Source: Paragordius varius (Eukaryota > Nematomorpha). Taken from it: a DNA stretch of 64,000 bases. The stretch is taken from positions 3,410,001 to 3,474,000 of the forward strand of contig OZ176057.1 of the NCBI GenBank assembly GCA_964247055.1. The letters run 5' to 3'. A program made the position numbers and the translations under genes. The notes under the pieces were generated by a model, which was not told the DNA's origin, ran no database searches, and saw nothing but the letters and a program-made list of their open reading frames with translations. Shown here in pieces: positions 41,601 through 52,352 of this stretch. Numbering within the stretch: position 1 is the first letter of the stretch; the number at the start of each line of letters is the position of its first letter.

Positions 41601-44600
41601 TAATCCTTCCTTGTTTGTCGTTGAAATTCTTTGTTATATAATTTTACCATTTTATTATCACCTCTTGATTTAGCTTTTCTCCTCTTTTCTGCTATCTCTA
41701 TACTCTTTTCTGATATCCATTTGTTATCTTTCCTTTTTACTCTCTGCACTTTTTCTTTTGCCACTTCATTAACAACATTTTTTATCGTTCCCCATAATTG
41801 TTCTGAGCTACATCCATTGTCCAATCTTTCTAATCTATCTTTGGTTTCTGTTCTAAAACTATTTGGAATGTTCCGAGTGTCATATCTGTATATCTGTTTA
41901 ACCTTATTTTTAATTATTTTAAGTTTGATTTTGGTTATTAAAAGCTCATGATCGCTAGAGCAATCGCTGCTTTTGCTTGTTTTGGTATCAATTATAGAGC
42001 TTTTCCATTTTTGAGGACACATTATGTAATCAATTTGATTCTTATATTTACCACATGGAGAGGTCCATGTGTATAACCTCCTATTGTGTTGTGGAAACCA
42101 AGTGTTGGTTATCATCATCTCATTTTCTTGACAAAAATTGATCAGTGCTTCCCCGGCCTCGTTTCGTTCTCCCAATCCATATGGCCCGACTATTTGATCT
42201 ACTCTACCTCTACCAACTTTGCTGTTCCAATCCCCTCCTATGATAATCATATCTCCTTTCTTCGTTTCATCCAAAACTATTTGCAACGTTGCATAAAAGT
42301 CCTCTATGTCTTCTTTGGGAGCGTTTGATGTAGGAGCATAGACTACTATGTATGTAAATTTAAGTGGCTTGGCATTCAGCCTAATGCTCATGATTCTGGG
42401 TGTATATGGTGTATAACTAATGAGACTTTTATTTAATTTGTTTTTTATTAATACTGCAACGCCTTCAGATTTCTGGTCATCTCTCCCCGATCTTAACAAT
42501 GTATAATTTTCGTTTTGTACTTTCGCGCTACCTTTTTGCTTGGTTTCCGTTAGACCCAGTATATCTATGTTTAATCTTTCCATTTCCTTTTCAATTATCA
42601 ACTGTTTGGTTGATGTTAAGGAACGCACATTCCAGCATCCAACTTTGAAAATTCTTGTTAAGTTCATTTAGTAAAACTATTTTTTGGCAGTAATAAACGA
42701 GGGTGGTTTGCCATTGCCTTCCCTCTCACTTACCCTCTTTACAAAAAATAAATATCTAGAATAATTAAAATTAAAGAGTAATCTTTATAAATGTTGTTAA
42801 TTTGGATAAATTATAATATTGATATTTTGCTCTGTCTGGCAATCATAAAGGAAAAATATAAAGAAATTATGGCTAGGCTAGTAAAAATAAAATAATTAGG
42901 CACCAAGGAGTAGAGAAAAAAAAAAGAGAGAGATCTGTATAACAATGATTTTTGATGACTTAAGAATTATGTTACTCTTTAAATTACATACTTAGCATAC
43001 AAATAAAATAAAAACTCTACAAAACAAAGAAAAAGATTAATAATTACTAAAAGGAAACCTATTTTTTAAATATATTTATAGTATATAATAAAAAAAATAC
43101 TATCCTTGAATATCCTCCCGCTTTCAATCACATGGTTTCATGCATGAATTATCGAGGGACACTTTAGTTCTAGTGTATGTGGAAAATAAAAATCTTTAAC
43201 TTTTTATACTTAGATTGACATTCTTGATAATTTAAATTTGTTTTTATAGAATGTTAGCTCCTTGTTAAATACCATAACTAATAAAGGAGGAAATAATTCG
43301 AGCACCTCGTCACAAAATACCACAACCTTAGTTGTTTGCCTTGAAGATCATATGTTTAATCCCAAAAATTATTGGTATAAAGTTATATATATACATATAT
43401 ATACTATTTAAAGTTAAAATTCACCCTAAAATATATTATGTTTTTTAAGATAAATTACCTTTATTTTTTAATACTTTTTAGATATGAAAGTCTGTTTAAA
43501 ATTAATATAATCCTGAAAAATAAATACTATGCCGTAAAATTTCTTTTCATATTAATGATGATTTATATTAGCCCGAAAACTCCATTAATTTTTCGGGTAA
43601 ATTTGAATTATTCAAGGGTGAGTTTGAATTGTAAATGGTATATTTTACATCATTTGAAATTTAACATTTTTCTCTAGCAACCAAAGTCACGTTTTGTTAA
43701 ATAATTTTAAATCATTATTAGAGTAAAAAATATATTATAGTGAATTGCAACCAATTTTTTTACAATAATTTTTGCTTCCTGTGTAAAATCGTTAAATACA
43801 TTTAACCGTTATATTATTACTTATATGGATCTTTATGTAAAAAATAAATGTGAATGTATAAAAAGCGGAATTAATAGCTAGCTTACCTACTAACTTTTAT
43901 AATTTATTAATTTTCATTAATTTTATGTAAACCAGGTATGTCCACCCTTGAAAAAATATCAAACACAAAATTATAATTTTTATAAGATGGGTCATTTTTA
44001 AAATATAAGTAATATTGACATTTTTTGAAAATAAATGTTGGCAATTTAGTAGCAAAAACTGTTTATTTATAAAAAAATTTACGTCTTGTTTTAAAAATCT
44101 AAGAATTTTGCTTTATACCCACACCCATATATTGTAAATGCAGCCCGTCAGATTTTTTCTGGGGGGTAAAATGTGCCCCTCAAAACCATTTGGGTTGGTC
44201 ATGCCTGATTCAAACATTTTTTTTATAATAAGAGGATTTTTTAAATATTTTTTTCCTCAATTAGGAATGGTCGTTGGCGCTCTTGCTGGTTAGCCACTAT
44301 GCAATCAAATGCATCGGAAGGCGAAATACGGGGCATTTTCAAAATTATAGTAAATCTTTTTTTTTCTCTTATTTATTAATACAACAGTCAAAATTATTTG
44401 GTGATCTACTTATTGATAGTTTTATTAGCATCATATATTTTTTTTTGTTAAAAAGTGTAATTTATAATTTTGAATTCCATATTTTTTCATTTTATTTTTA
44501 ACCCTTAAATTTTTTAAAAGGGTTACCTCCAGTCGTTATTTATAGATATATGACTCTATATTTATTAACTCTTAACAATCTAAATTAAATTCGTTGTTTT

Positions 44601-45357
44601 GCATTAGAATTAAATTAACCATATAATTTTTATATTTGTTAAGGTTCATTATTATGAAGATGGAAACGTTCAATTACTTGCGAAAAAAGAAGTCAACGAA
44701 AAATTTAAAATATCATCTGTATGTCCATTATTTTTAAGTTTCTTTTGTATAAAATTAATTATTTTGTCCATATCTATATGTTATAGGATCCTGAACAAAC
44801 AGCCAAAGAAATAATGAAAATTATATCCAAAGAAGAACAAAATTATCAAGTGTGTTTTAGTTTGTTAAAACAATTAAAATATTCCCTTTTTATGACATGA
44901 ACGAGCCGACATTTTTTGTAAATCAATACTTTTTTACATTTTTTTAAGAAAACGTCCCCTTTCATCATATATGCTGTGCGTGTGATTTCGATTGATCATC
45001 TTAGAAAGCTTTAAACATGCTTTGTGAAAAAATTCTAAGATTTACAAGAAGGCTGGCATTAGGATTTTATTGTCCATCCCTATTTTTACTAAACTTTTTG
45101 CAAGATATTTTATTTTTGCAAGTTTTCCCTTAAAAATGTACCGAATATGATAGTTGACATTTTTATAACTCCCCTAGACGATTCTTTTTTTGTTAAATTA
45201 TCTATAGAATGCTTTGAGTGATTGTTACCGATCAATGAGTGAATCCACTTTTAAAGCCCTTAGGCGACAACTCCCGGTAACACGAAACAAAATTGAATGG
45301 GAAAGGATTGCAGCTTACAAAGTTGGCCAAGAATTGGGGGCTGGGAAAAAACTTTAA
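38354..45357 (+). CDS. CAPZA: F-actin-capping protein subunit alpha, complete, 10 exons
   Basis: Exons: 38354-38374, 38402-38465, 38529-38580, 38603-38663, 39200-39457, 43250-43374, 44265-44349, 44644-44718, 44787-44849, 45208-45357; 954 nt in all, 317 aa. CapZ alpha/beta heterodimers cap actin barbed ends. Family landmarks in order: [92 protein letters not shown], and the C-terminal [20 protein letters not shown] with the basic/amphipathic tail that binds actin. Human CAPZA1 is 286 aa; the excess is mainly a low-complexity loop before VVCLEDH and around FDHLKRK. Introns are 27, 63, 22, 536, 3792, 890, 294, 68 and 358 nt. The start fits: seven codons ending TEK directly precede the conserved LKIATDF. 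Confidence 0.95.
39835..43165 (-). mobile_element. RTE-type LINE, apparently full length and young, antisense in CapZ alpha intron 5
   Basis: The element body (39847-43153, 3307 bp) is bounded by a perfect 12-bp target duplication, GAGGGACACTTT, at 39835-39846 and 43154-43165. On the minus strand it has a ~486-nt 5' UTR, one long ORF and a 3' part of just 16 nt after the stop, ending in three AACC units. A very short 3' UTR with a short tandem-repeat tail is typical of the RTE clade. The intact ORF and perfect duplication point to a recent insertion. It makes up most of the 3.8-kb intron. Confidence 0.93.
39863..42667 (-). CDS. RTE LINE ORF: APE endonuclease plus reverse transcriptase, 934 aa
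   Basis: The N-terminal ~240 residues form an apurinic-type endonuclease ([31 protein letters not shown]). The reverse transcriptase lies at about 455-740: [64 protein letters not shown] and the catalytic FADD at 682-685. The tail includes [13 protein letters not shown] and [10 protein letters not shown], common in RTE/BovB-like ORFs. No stop or frameshift; the catalytic residues are present. The ATG follows an in-frame TAA. The protein would nick DNA and prime reverse transcription at the target. Overlapping plus-strand ORFs are shadows. Confidence 0.95.
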   Translation of the reverse strand: MNLTRIFKVGCWNVRSLTSTKQLIIEKEMERLNIDILGLTETKQKGSAKVQNENYTLLRSGRDDQKSEGVAVLIKNKLNKSLISYTPYTPRIMSIRLNAKPLKFTYIVVYAPTSNAPKEDIEDFYATLQIVLDETKKGDMIIIGGDWNSKVGRGRVDQIVGPYGLGERNEAGEALINFCQENEMMITNTWFPQHNRRLYTWTSPCGKYKNQIDYIMCPQKWKSSIIDTKTSKSSDCSSDHELLITKIKLKIIKNKVKQIYRYDTRNIPNSFRTETKDRLERLDNGCSSEQLWGTIKNVVNEVAKEKVQRVKRKDNKWISEKSIEIAEKRRKAKSRGDNKMVKLYNKEFQRQTRKDYEDFLNKQCLEVELNNKKGLMQPMFQKLKQMTHKPFISSQKIKKENGTILCKQTEVRERWKEYTQKLYQAPQTKVLQLKEEERDPDILREEVELALKQIPNNKATGLDNIPIEFIKVIPVEKLHQLCQKVWETCEWPNDWASSVYLPIYKKGDVLQCENYRNISLISHASKVLLKVIQNRMHSIIQTEIPENQAGFMKGKSTRDHISNMRRIMETSKEFQKKLYMCFIDYRQAFDSINYDSLWETLKLVGVSSHLIRLISSLYVKQRAIIRTPAGDTDEIPILKGVRQGCCLSPYLFNMCTEMIMRKLDGKNIGVRIGGRTINNLRFADDTTLIAESANDLKELIEVIRKESLRYGLRLNPNKTKILCTGKKPTIIIEGVEIEIVKQLTFLGAIISEDGSSTPDIRKRIGLGREAMTKLIKIWKNKSVGVETKKRLLYCFVLPVTTYGCESWTLKKRDKERLMAFERSCWRRMLGYTWKDKIKNESLTTEIKPKTNIMEIILKRKLTYFGHVMRSNSLEKDTMFGKVEGQRKRGRPPMRWLDMIKEETKMTLKELNIAVKDRKKWKEIVKTISKKSFTT
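43402..43640. repeat. Degraded MITE family A copy (A9)
   Basis: The left side keeps one repeat (AAAATTCACCCTAAAATATA); the right side keeps TTATTCAAGGGTGAGTTTGA and GTAAATGGTA. It begins 27 nt after the donor of CapZ alpha exon 6. Confidence 0.75.
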
Positions 45358-45582
45358 AACCCTTTTTTTTCACGCACGAATATATAATGGAAAAAAACTG
45401 TTTTTGATTGCACATTATAATTCTCTATTTTTTTCGTATTTAAAAAACGCAACAAAATATAAAAATGTACGACATTGTAAAAATCTTAAAATTTTGTCGA
45501 TTAATATTTATAATGATAATATATATACCCATATATTACAACAATCAGTGTTATAGTGATATCATCATTATTATTCGTTACA

Positions 45583-45588
45583 AATAAA
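45583..45588 (+). terminator. Polyadenylation signal of CapZ alpha
   Basis: AATAAA, about 226 nt after the stop codon and before the convergent KIN17 gene. Confidence 0.5.
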
Positions 45589-45870
45589 TGTTTTAATGAT
45601 TGTTATAAAATTAATAAATACACTTTAATTTTAAATTCCATAATTTAATATAAAATCTTAAAGGTTATTAATGAAATTAACAAAAGCTCTTAACATATAT
45701 TCTAATTTTCTAAATAGGCCAAATTATGAAATATAGTTTTAGGTTTGTATTACCATAAGTGTGGGTAGACAAAAAAATAATCACTTACAAAAGAAATACC
45801 TAAAATTTAAATTAAATTAGGCATTAACTTATACAAAGATATATATATATTTAATATTTTTTATATAATA

Positions 45871-45876
45871 TTTATT
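45871..45876 (-). terminator. Polyadenylation signal of KIN17 gene
   Basis: TTTATT on the plus strand (AATAAA on the minus strand), ~96 nt after the KIN17 stop codon. Confidence 0.5.
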
Positions 45877-45971
45877 AAATAAAATAGTAGTACAGTCTTG
45901 AAACTTTTTTACATCTTTTTTCATCTAACTACGATACCCACAGTCTTTTAGGAAGATGAGTCATTGTTTTC

Positions 45972-48900
45972 TTACGTTTGTTGAAAAAGTTCCAAGAAAC
46001 TTTCATCAATCTTACATATATCATCAATACTAATTTCGAGTTCCAAATTATTGTGCTTTATTTTATTCGCCCCACAACTTAATGCTATGCGGGAAATCAA
46101 CGGATCATGCTGGCATAAGTCAAGTAAGGTGGCGCATTTAAATTTGTGGGCGCCTGATAGTATGTAAACGTTTCGACCAAAGTTTGGAATGACCGTTTCT
46201 GCACTATAGAATGGCCATTTTGTTGAAAGTTCTTGGGATGTTAAAACTAACAATATGTATACGTAACATTTTTATAAGTAAAATTACAAAATTTTATAAT
46301 AAATCTGATTATTATCTCACAAACACCCAATACAAAATATTTTTACAACTTAATTTTATTTTGAAATGTTATAATGTTTATAATGTATATTAAACCTCGA
46401 ACACCAGCCTCTTTAACTAATGGTCCATCATATGGTTCAATTAATTCAATCCAAGTTTTGTCTGGTTTTGCATCTCCATTTTTTCCAGCATTTTTAGTTT
46501 CAACTTCAATTTTAGTTACGTAAAAATAAATAATGTTTTCTCTATCATTAATAATATTGTGTTTGCTATTAAGTATGCCAATGATTGCGGATTTGGATTT
46601 ATCATTAGAACTGGATAGATCTGAAATATCTAAAACTGTAGCTTTGAATGGTTTTTGCGGGCGTTTTATATCCTTAGTTTCGTTTATGGGAGTTATTCCC
46701 CCAAAATCGTATGGCTTAAATTTTACAATTAAACCTGGTAGTATCCAACGATATTTTGATCTATGATTTTAAAAATGTAGTTTTAAATAACATCTATAAA
46801 TAAAAATTTTAAAAACAAAAATAATATACCTAAATTTCTTTTTATTAACCGTTGTGTTTTTGATGTTGCTGTTAGGATCTAGTATTTCAGCTTCTTTGGA
46901 CACCATTGAAACATTATTATATTCATTTATGGGCACCATTTTATTTAACAATTCGTCTGCTGACTTTAAATCTACGTCACAATCGTCTGCTTTGCGCTTT
47001 TTACCGTTATTTTTACTTACATGGGGTATTTCAAAATATTTTTGTGTTTCCGGTTTTTGTTCGGTATTTTTTAAGATCGAATTAATAAATACGTCGGGCT
47101 TTATGCAAGATTCGGACTGCTATAGACATGAATGAATAAGGTTTATGTATATTACTTGTTTGATATAATAAATTCACCTACAAAAAAATAACTCGTTGAT
47201 TATGTTAATTTTGAAATCTATTGTTAATCATATACAATACTTTAACCATTTTATTGAATAAATTACCTTATAATTTTTTTATTATTTATCATCTTTTGTT
47301 AGCCTATTTATCAAATAATGTAGCCATACAAAAAATTTATATATACATTATAATATGTACGGAGAAAACGTAAAAATATAGAAACATATATTTTTTCAAA
47401 ATAAAAGGCAACCATGTTTTTTAATCCTAAATTTTTTTATACAATTTAATTACAATTTAAAAATATTTAATTGATTCTGAAAAATTTGCATGTCTCTTTC
47501 TTTTTATTAATTAAAACAATCAATTATAATATTTAAAAAGATCGTTTAAATGTTGCGTTTTGAAAAAAATATTTGTCTTTATAATTTTACGTTTGCGTAA
47601 GTTAAAATTAACTACTACAACAATCGCATCCCCCTGGCGGAAAATTCACCCTTTAAAATAATTTTTTTGGCTAAAATTAATCAAAATTAATATCAAATAT
47701 TTGTTTATGACGTAAATTCTATTTTCGCAATTTTATTTAAAAAAAATAAGATATTTTTAATTTAGGGTGCCATGTTGTTTTGATAAATGTATTTATAAAT
47801 ATTTCAAACAACAATGGATTAAAAATGTCAAAAATTAATATATTTTCTGAAAAAAATATATTTTGCTGAAAAAAATTCACAAAACCATATAATAAATACA
47901 ATGATTAATTAAGCCATAACCAGATAATTTACTTTTAATGTATAAACAACACAAAGGAGTAATAGGAACTCATAATAAATAATACTGTTTGAAATTAATA
48001 TTCCTCAAAGTTGCTGAGTAAAATTTAACTAAATTGAAATTTGAATATAATATATACAATGAATTAAATCAAGAGTTAGATAATAATAATATATATTACA
48101 TATATATATATGTAATATAATCAAAAATTGTGTTATAGATATAATTTTTAATAATTTCTATAAAAATACTTTTTCTGTTGTCGGGTTTGTTGAAGAATTG
48201 CTTAATTTAAAGGCTACAACTCTATCAAGTTTTTGAGTATCCAGGGGTGCCAACAAAGCTAAATTTAATGGTAAAATTTAGCGAATATTTGCTAATAAAA
48301 AGTTTTTTACATTTTACAGTCAAAACTAAAATTATACGGACAAAACGTTAAAATATAAAGACAAATATTATTTTAAAGATCTTTTTAAAACTTAATATTT
48401 CCAAATATAATTTATTGTTACAAACTTTAAACTATGAGATTGAGATGTGTATTGGTAACAAAATTTATTACAGTCATGTATATGTAGAATTGACAAACAT
48501 TCGTTTTTAAATGATTAAAATTTGTTTTTAATTGTTTTGATGTTTATGTCAACTTTCAACATAAGGCTTAAAAATGCGCATGTTGAACAAACATCAAAAC
48601 AATTAAAAAAAAATTATAATCATTTAAAAACGAATGTTTGTCAATTCTACATATACATGACTGTATATAGTTCGCAGTTAAACAATCAGATATATTAGAG
48701 TAATTGAAGATTTAAAGGATGGTTGTCTTTTAAAAAAAATATTTGTCTTTATATTTTTACGTTTTGGCCGTATAATTTCAATTTTACATTCTAAAACAAA
48801 TAATTTTTACAAATAATTCGTAAAAATTAAAATTGCATATATATACCAGTTTGATTGTCGACTGTATTAACATTTTGGTCTGCTATTGTGTTTTGTTGTA

Positions 48901-50473
48901 AATTTTGCGACTTGGTCTGTTCAATTTCAATTTGTTTCTAAACGTAACAAAAAAATGGCAAAAAATGTAGGATGCCTTTAAATTAAATATAATTTTTTAT
49001 ATGATAATCATTGGCGTTTAATGAGAATAAACATTACAAAAAAAATTATTTCTCTAGATTCATATAAAACTGCATTAGCCAAATTTTATATATACCATTT
49101 ACACTGAGTGTCGTTGGAGAGTTCAAGTTGGTCCTTGAACAATTCAAGTTGGTCCTTGAACACTTCAAGTTGGTCCTTAAAATTTATAAATTTTGATTTA
49201 ACCATAATTTTTGCATTTATTTTTTTATATTTTATTAATTATTAACCTATTTTTCTTTAGTTATTATATATTTATTCATTTAAAAATAAAATTTTTATTT
49301 TCCACTTTTTGTTTCAAACTTTTTTTTAAAGTGAACAAAATTATTGACTTTTAAATGTTTTTAATGAAAAATTTTAATTAATAACCCAGAAAAATTATAT
49401 ATTTTTGCATTTCGTGTTAAAATCTTATAGATATCCAAAATTATTTTAAGAAATTAATAAAGATATACGGTTTATCAGAGATTAAAAGTTGATATTGAAT
49501 CAAAATTTATGTTAAATAATATAAAATAGGTTAAAAACAATAAAATAAATGAATTATTTACGATTTGATTGATAAAAGTTAAAAACAAAACAAAAAAGTC
49601 AAAGGACCAACTTGAAGTGTTCAAGGACCAACTTGAATTGTTCAAGGATCAACTGTGTTCAAGGACACTCTTGAAGTGCAAATGGTATATACAATTTAGA
49701 GTCTCTTTTTTCCTTTTTTATAAAAGGGTAAGGACTTAAATTGTATCGGGACTTGTGAAGGTTTTAACACTCGCCTGTCCAGGGCTGAGAGTGATGATGG
49801 AAAAATAAAAACTTCATATTTTTCATTTATACGATACAAATAGCTTAGCAGGTCTCTTTAATAAATTTAATTTTTTTTACTATGAATATTTAGTTTTAAC
49901 TCAAATTCGTAAAAAATGTAATATGTCATGTATTAGCGTGAAACAACTTTAATCGAAATCCGCTATAACAAACATTGTATAAATTTTTATGTCATCACCG
50001 AACAAAAAAACATTGAGGAATGTATGTTTAACATCCGATGATAATAAACAAAAAATTAATAAAAAAAATGAACGGATACCCTAAAAGTTAATATAAAATT
50101 TAATATACAAAATAATAAATATTTTTGCAAAAACTAAGATATGATATAATAATAAAATGTAAGTTCCACAAAATACCTGAAAAGATTTTAATATAAAAAA
50201 TATTAAACAAAATGGAGAAATGTATGCGGCTGTAATATTTCTTATATATATATATATATATATATATTATAACCAGATATAATAATTTAATCACCTAATA
50301 TCAACTAATTTTACCGAAATAATATAGGATATATATTAAAAAAAGTCAAAAATTAAAAGACAAATAGTATTTTTAAAACAAAACAACTATATTAATCTTT
50401 ATTCAATATATACTCATAATTTGGTGTCGCAATATAAAGATAAATTGGCAGCATACAATTATATATTTCAAAG

Positions 50474-50529
<56 letters not shown>

Positions 50530-52352
50530 ATTTACAGTTCAAATTCACCCTTGAACAATTCAAATTCACCTTCGAACAATTCAAATTCACCCTTGAACAA
50601 TTTAAATTCACCCTAAAAAAATCATGTGTTTTCGAACTAATATAACTCATTATTAATATGAAATATATCTTTATGGAGTTTATTATTTTTTAAGTATTAT
50701 TTTAATTTAAAACAAAATTTTAGTTTTTACAATTATAAATAAGATATAGGTAATTTTTCATCTTAAAAAACATAGCATTTATTTCTAGGTGAATTTGAAT
50801 TGTTCGAGGGTGAATTTGAATTGTTCAGGGGTAAATTTGAATTGTTTAAGGGTGAATTTGAATTGTAATATAGAAAATATCAAGGTTCAGAAAAATATAT
50901 GATTGTTTTTTAAATATATTCTTCTTTTTTTACGTTTTTCAACTGTAAAAATTAGGTTTGTTAGATAAAGAATACTTTAATCATTTTGGCAACTATATCG
51001 GTGTCATCTTCTGACATTTTTTCTTTTTTTCGATGCATTTCTTGTCGCCTTAACGTTTCCGGGTCACGGTCAATGTATTCAATAAACCAACCCCGTTCAG
51101 TTTCATCAACTTTACACAGGCCTTGGATAACAAAAAACCAATTATATATAGTTTTAAAGAATCTTTCAAAGCTATAAAGTAACCATTATTAAAATCAAAT
51201 TTACCGGTTATATAATATATATATATATAATATAAAACGCTTAAACCACACCATATAAGGGGAAATTATCTATCAATATGTCTTCAAAATGTTTGATTAA
51301 TTAATCTACCATAAAATCTTTGTTTCCTTTATAAACATTAAACATTAAAGACCATCTAAAAATAAAAAAATTATCAATCAATAAAGGGTAGTTTGTAAAG
51401 TAAAAATAACTATATATAATTAAAACGTATAATAATAACATCAATGCTGTTCTTCAAAATTAAAGTTAGCTAATTTTGTGTTTCACTAGTATAACATCAA
51501 TATCAATTCAAGTTTTCTTCAAAAAACCCACCCCGAACTTTTGTACAAAGCATAAATAGATTAATAAACATAAATATAAAATTATTAAATATTTAAAAAA
51601 GTAATTAGAAAATAAAAATAAAATTAAAAACCACCCTAACCCTGTTTCCCAAGATATTTGACAAAACCCGTGAGTGTAGTCCATTGTGTAGCATTCATAT
51701 GCAAGTGATGCCTATCCCCAATGTACTCTTGATAAACGGCGTTAGCTTTAACACGCTTGGTGCCAAACCTGCGTTTAAGAACTTGAAGAAAAGTTGTTTT
51801 AAATTCTTGACTAAACGTGCTAATGTATTGCCCAGGATTTTCAGCCACCTTAACCACCAAGAGAATTGGGATTACATGAAAAATTTTAATTTATAGAGAC
51901 AAGTTATGTAAAAGTAATAATTGTAACAAAACAAAAAGTTTTACTGGATTTTACTATCAAATCTATGTGGTTACAATTTATGCATAAGAAACTAAGTATG
52001 TACATTTTAACAACGCACCCTAAAAAACGTAATGTATTAAAAAAATTCATAATAATAGTAATTTTTTCTAGCATGCTAAAAATACAAAATAACAAATATA
52101 TAGTTAGAATAAAAAAATTACCAAAAGCAATTGCCTTTGATGACTTTCAGAAGCGACATGACATTTGAAACCATTCTCATCTCGACACTGTTTTTGGCAC
52201 ATTTGACAGTACCATCTTAGCTTTTGTAAGCCCTTGGCTTTGATCCTGTTTGCAATTCCTTTGGGTGTTAGAGGTCCTTAAAACATAATAACATTAATTT
52301 GGGAAGATATTAAAAATGCAAAAATTTATGTACCTGCTTTTTCTTTGCCCAT
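45972..52352 (-). CDS. KIN: DNA/RNA-binding protein KIN17, complete, 9 exons
   Basis: Exons on the minus strand: 52352-52334, 52276-52122, 51848-51641, 51121-50976, 48937-48847, 48258-48170, 47119-46830, 46760-46396, 46246-45972; 1638 nt, 545 aa. All phases agree. The N terminus (GPLTPKGIANRIKAKGLQKL, C30/C33/H46/H52 zinc finger) and the winged-helix block (LKRRFGTKRV, HHLHMNATQW, LTGFVKYLGKQG, GWFIEYIDRDPETLRRQE) match KIN17 closely. The C-terminal half is divergent but keeps WILPGLIVKF and the KOW-type ETVIPNFGRNVYILSG. KIN17 is a nuclear protein tied to DNA replication, the UV response and pre-mRNA processing. Human KIN is 393 aa; the extra length lies in exons 7-9. The 89-nt exon 48258-48170 was placed because it alone restores phase. 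Introns are 57, 273, 519, 2038, 588, 1050, 69 and 149 nt. Confidence 0.92.
47355..47602. repeat. MITE family B copy (B6)
   Basis: ACGGAGAAAACGTAAAAATA and AAATATTTGTCTTTATAATT mark the arms. In KIN17 intron 6. Confidence 0.7.
48318..48786. repeat. MITE family B copy (B7) interrupted by palindrome C'
   Basis: The left arm CAGTCAAAACTAAAATTATA and the right arm GGCCGTATAATTTCAATTTT are separated by a nested element at 48469-48665. The total without the insert is ~270 bp, normal for family B. In KIN17 intron 5. Confidence 0.8.
48469..48665. repeat. Palindromic element C', same tips as family C but different interior
   Basis: The tips TACAGTCATGTATATGTAGA and TCTACATATACATGACTGTA form a ~197-bp palindrome. 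The outer 13 bp equal those of family C; the inner arms (GACAAACATTCGTTTTTAAA and complement) do not. It is inserted in B7. Confidence 0.85.
49093..49687. repeat. Family A-like element with a different subterminal repeat (A10)
   Basis: The outer tips TACCATTTACA and TGCAAATGGTA are those of family A, but the subterminal repeats are TTCAAGTTGGTCCTTGAA-type (three on the left, two to three in inverse order on the right, ending at 49666). The ~450-bp AT-rich core is unlike family A. In KIN17 intron 4. Confidence 0.8.
50240..50266. repeat. (TA)n microsatellite
   Basis: TA run in KIN17 intron 4. Confidence 0.9.
50480..50870. repeat. (TA)n run and full MITE family A copy (A11)
   Basis: A TA run (about 50480-50526) leads into TACCATTTACAGTTCAAAT. 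There are four subterminal repeats on the left and four on the right, ending in GAATTGTAATAT. In KIN17 intron 4. Confidence 0.8.

Noticed and set aside
50421-50645. Repeat-protein ORFs reading QFKFTLEQFKFTLE (also near 22787, 23153 and 33982-34242)
   Set aside because: They are translations of family A subterminal repeats, appear wherever a copy lies, and carry no separate start or splice context.
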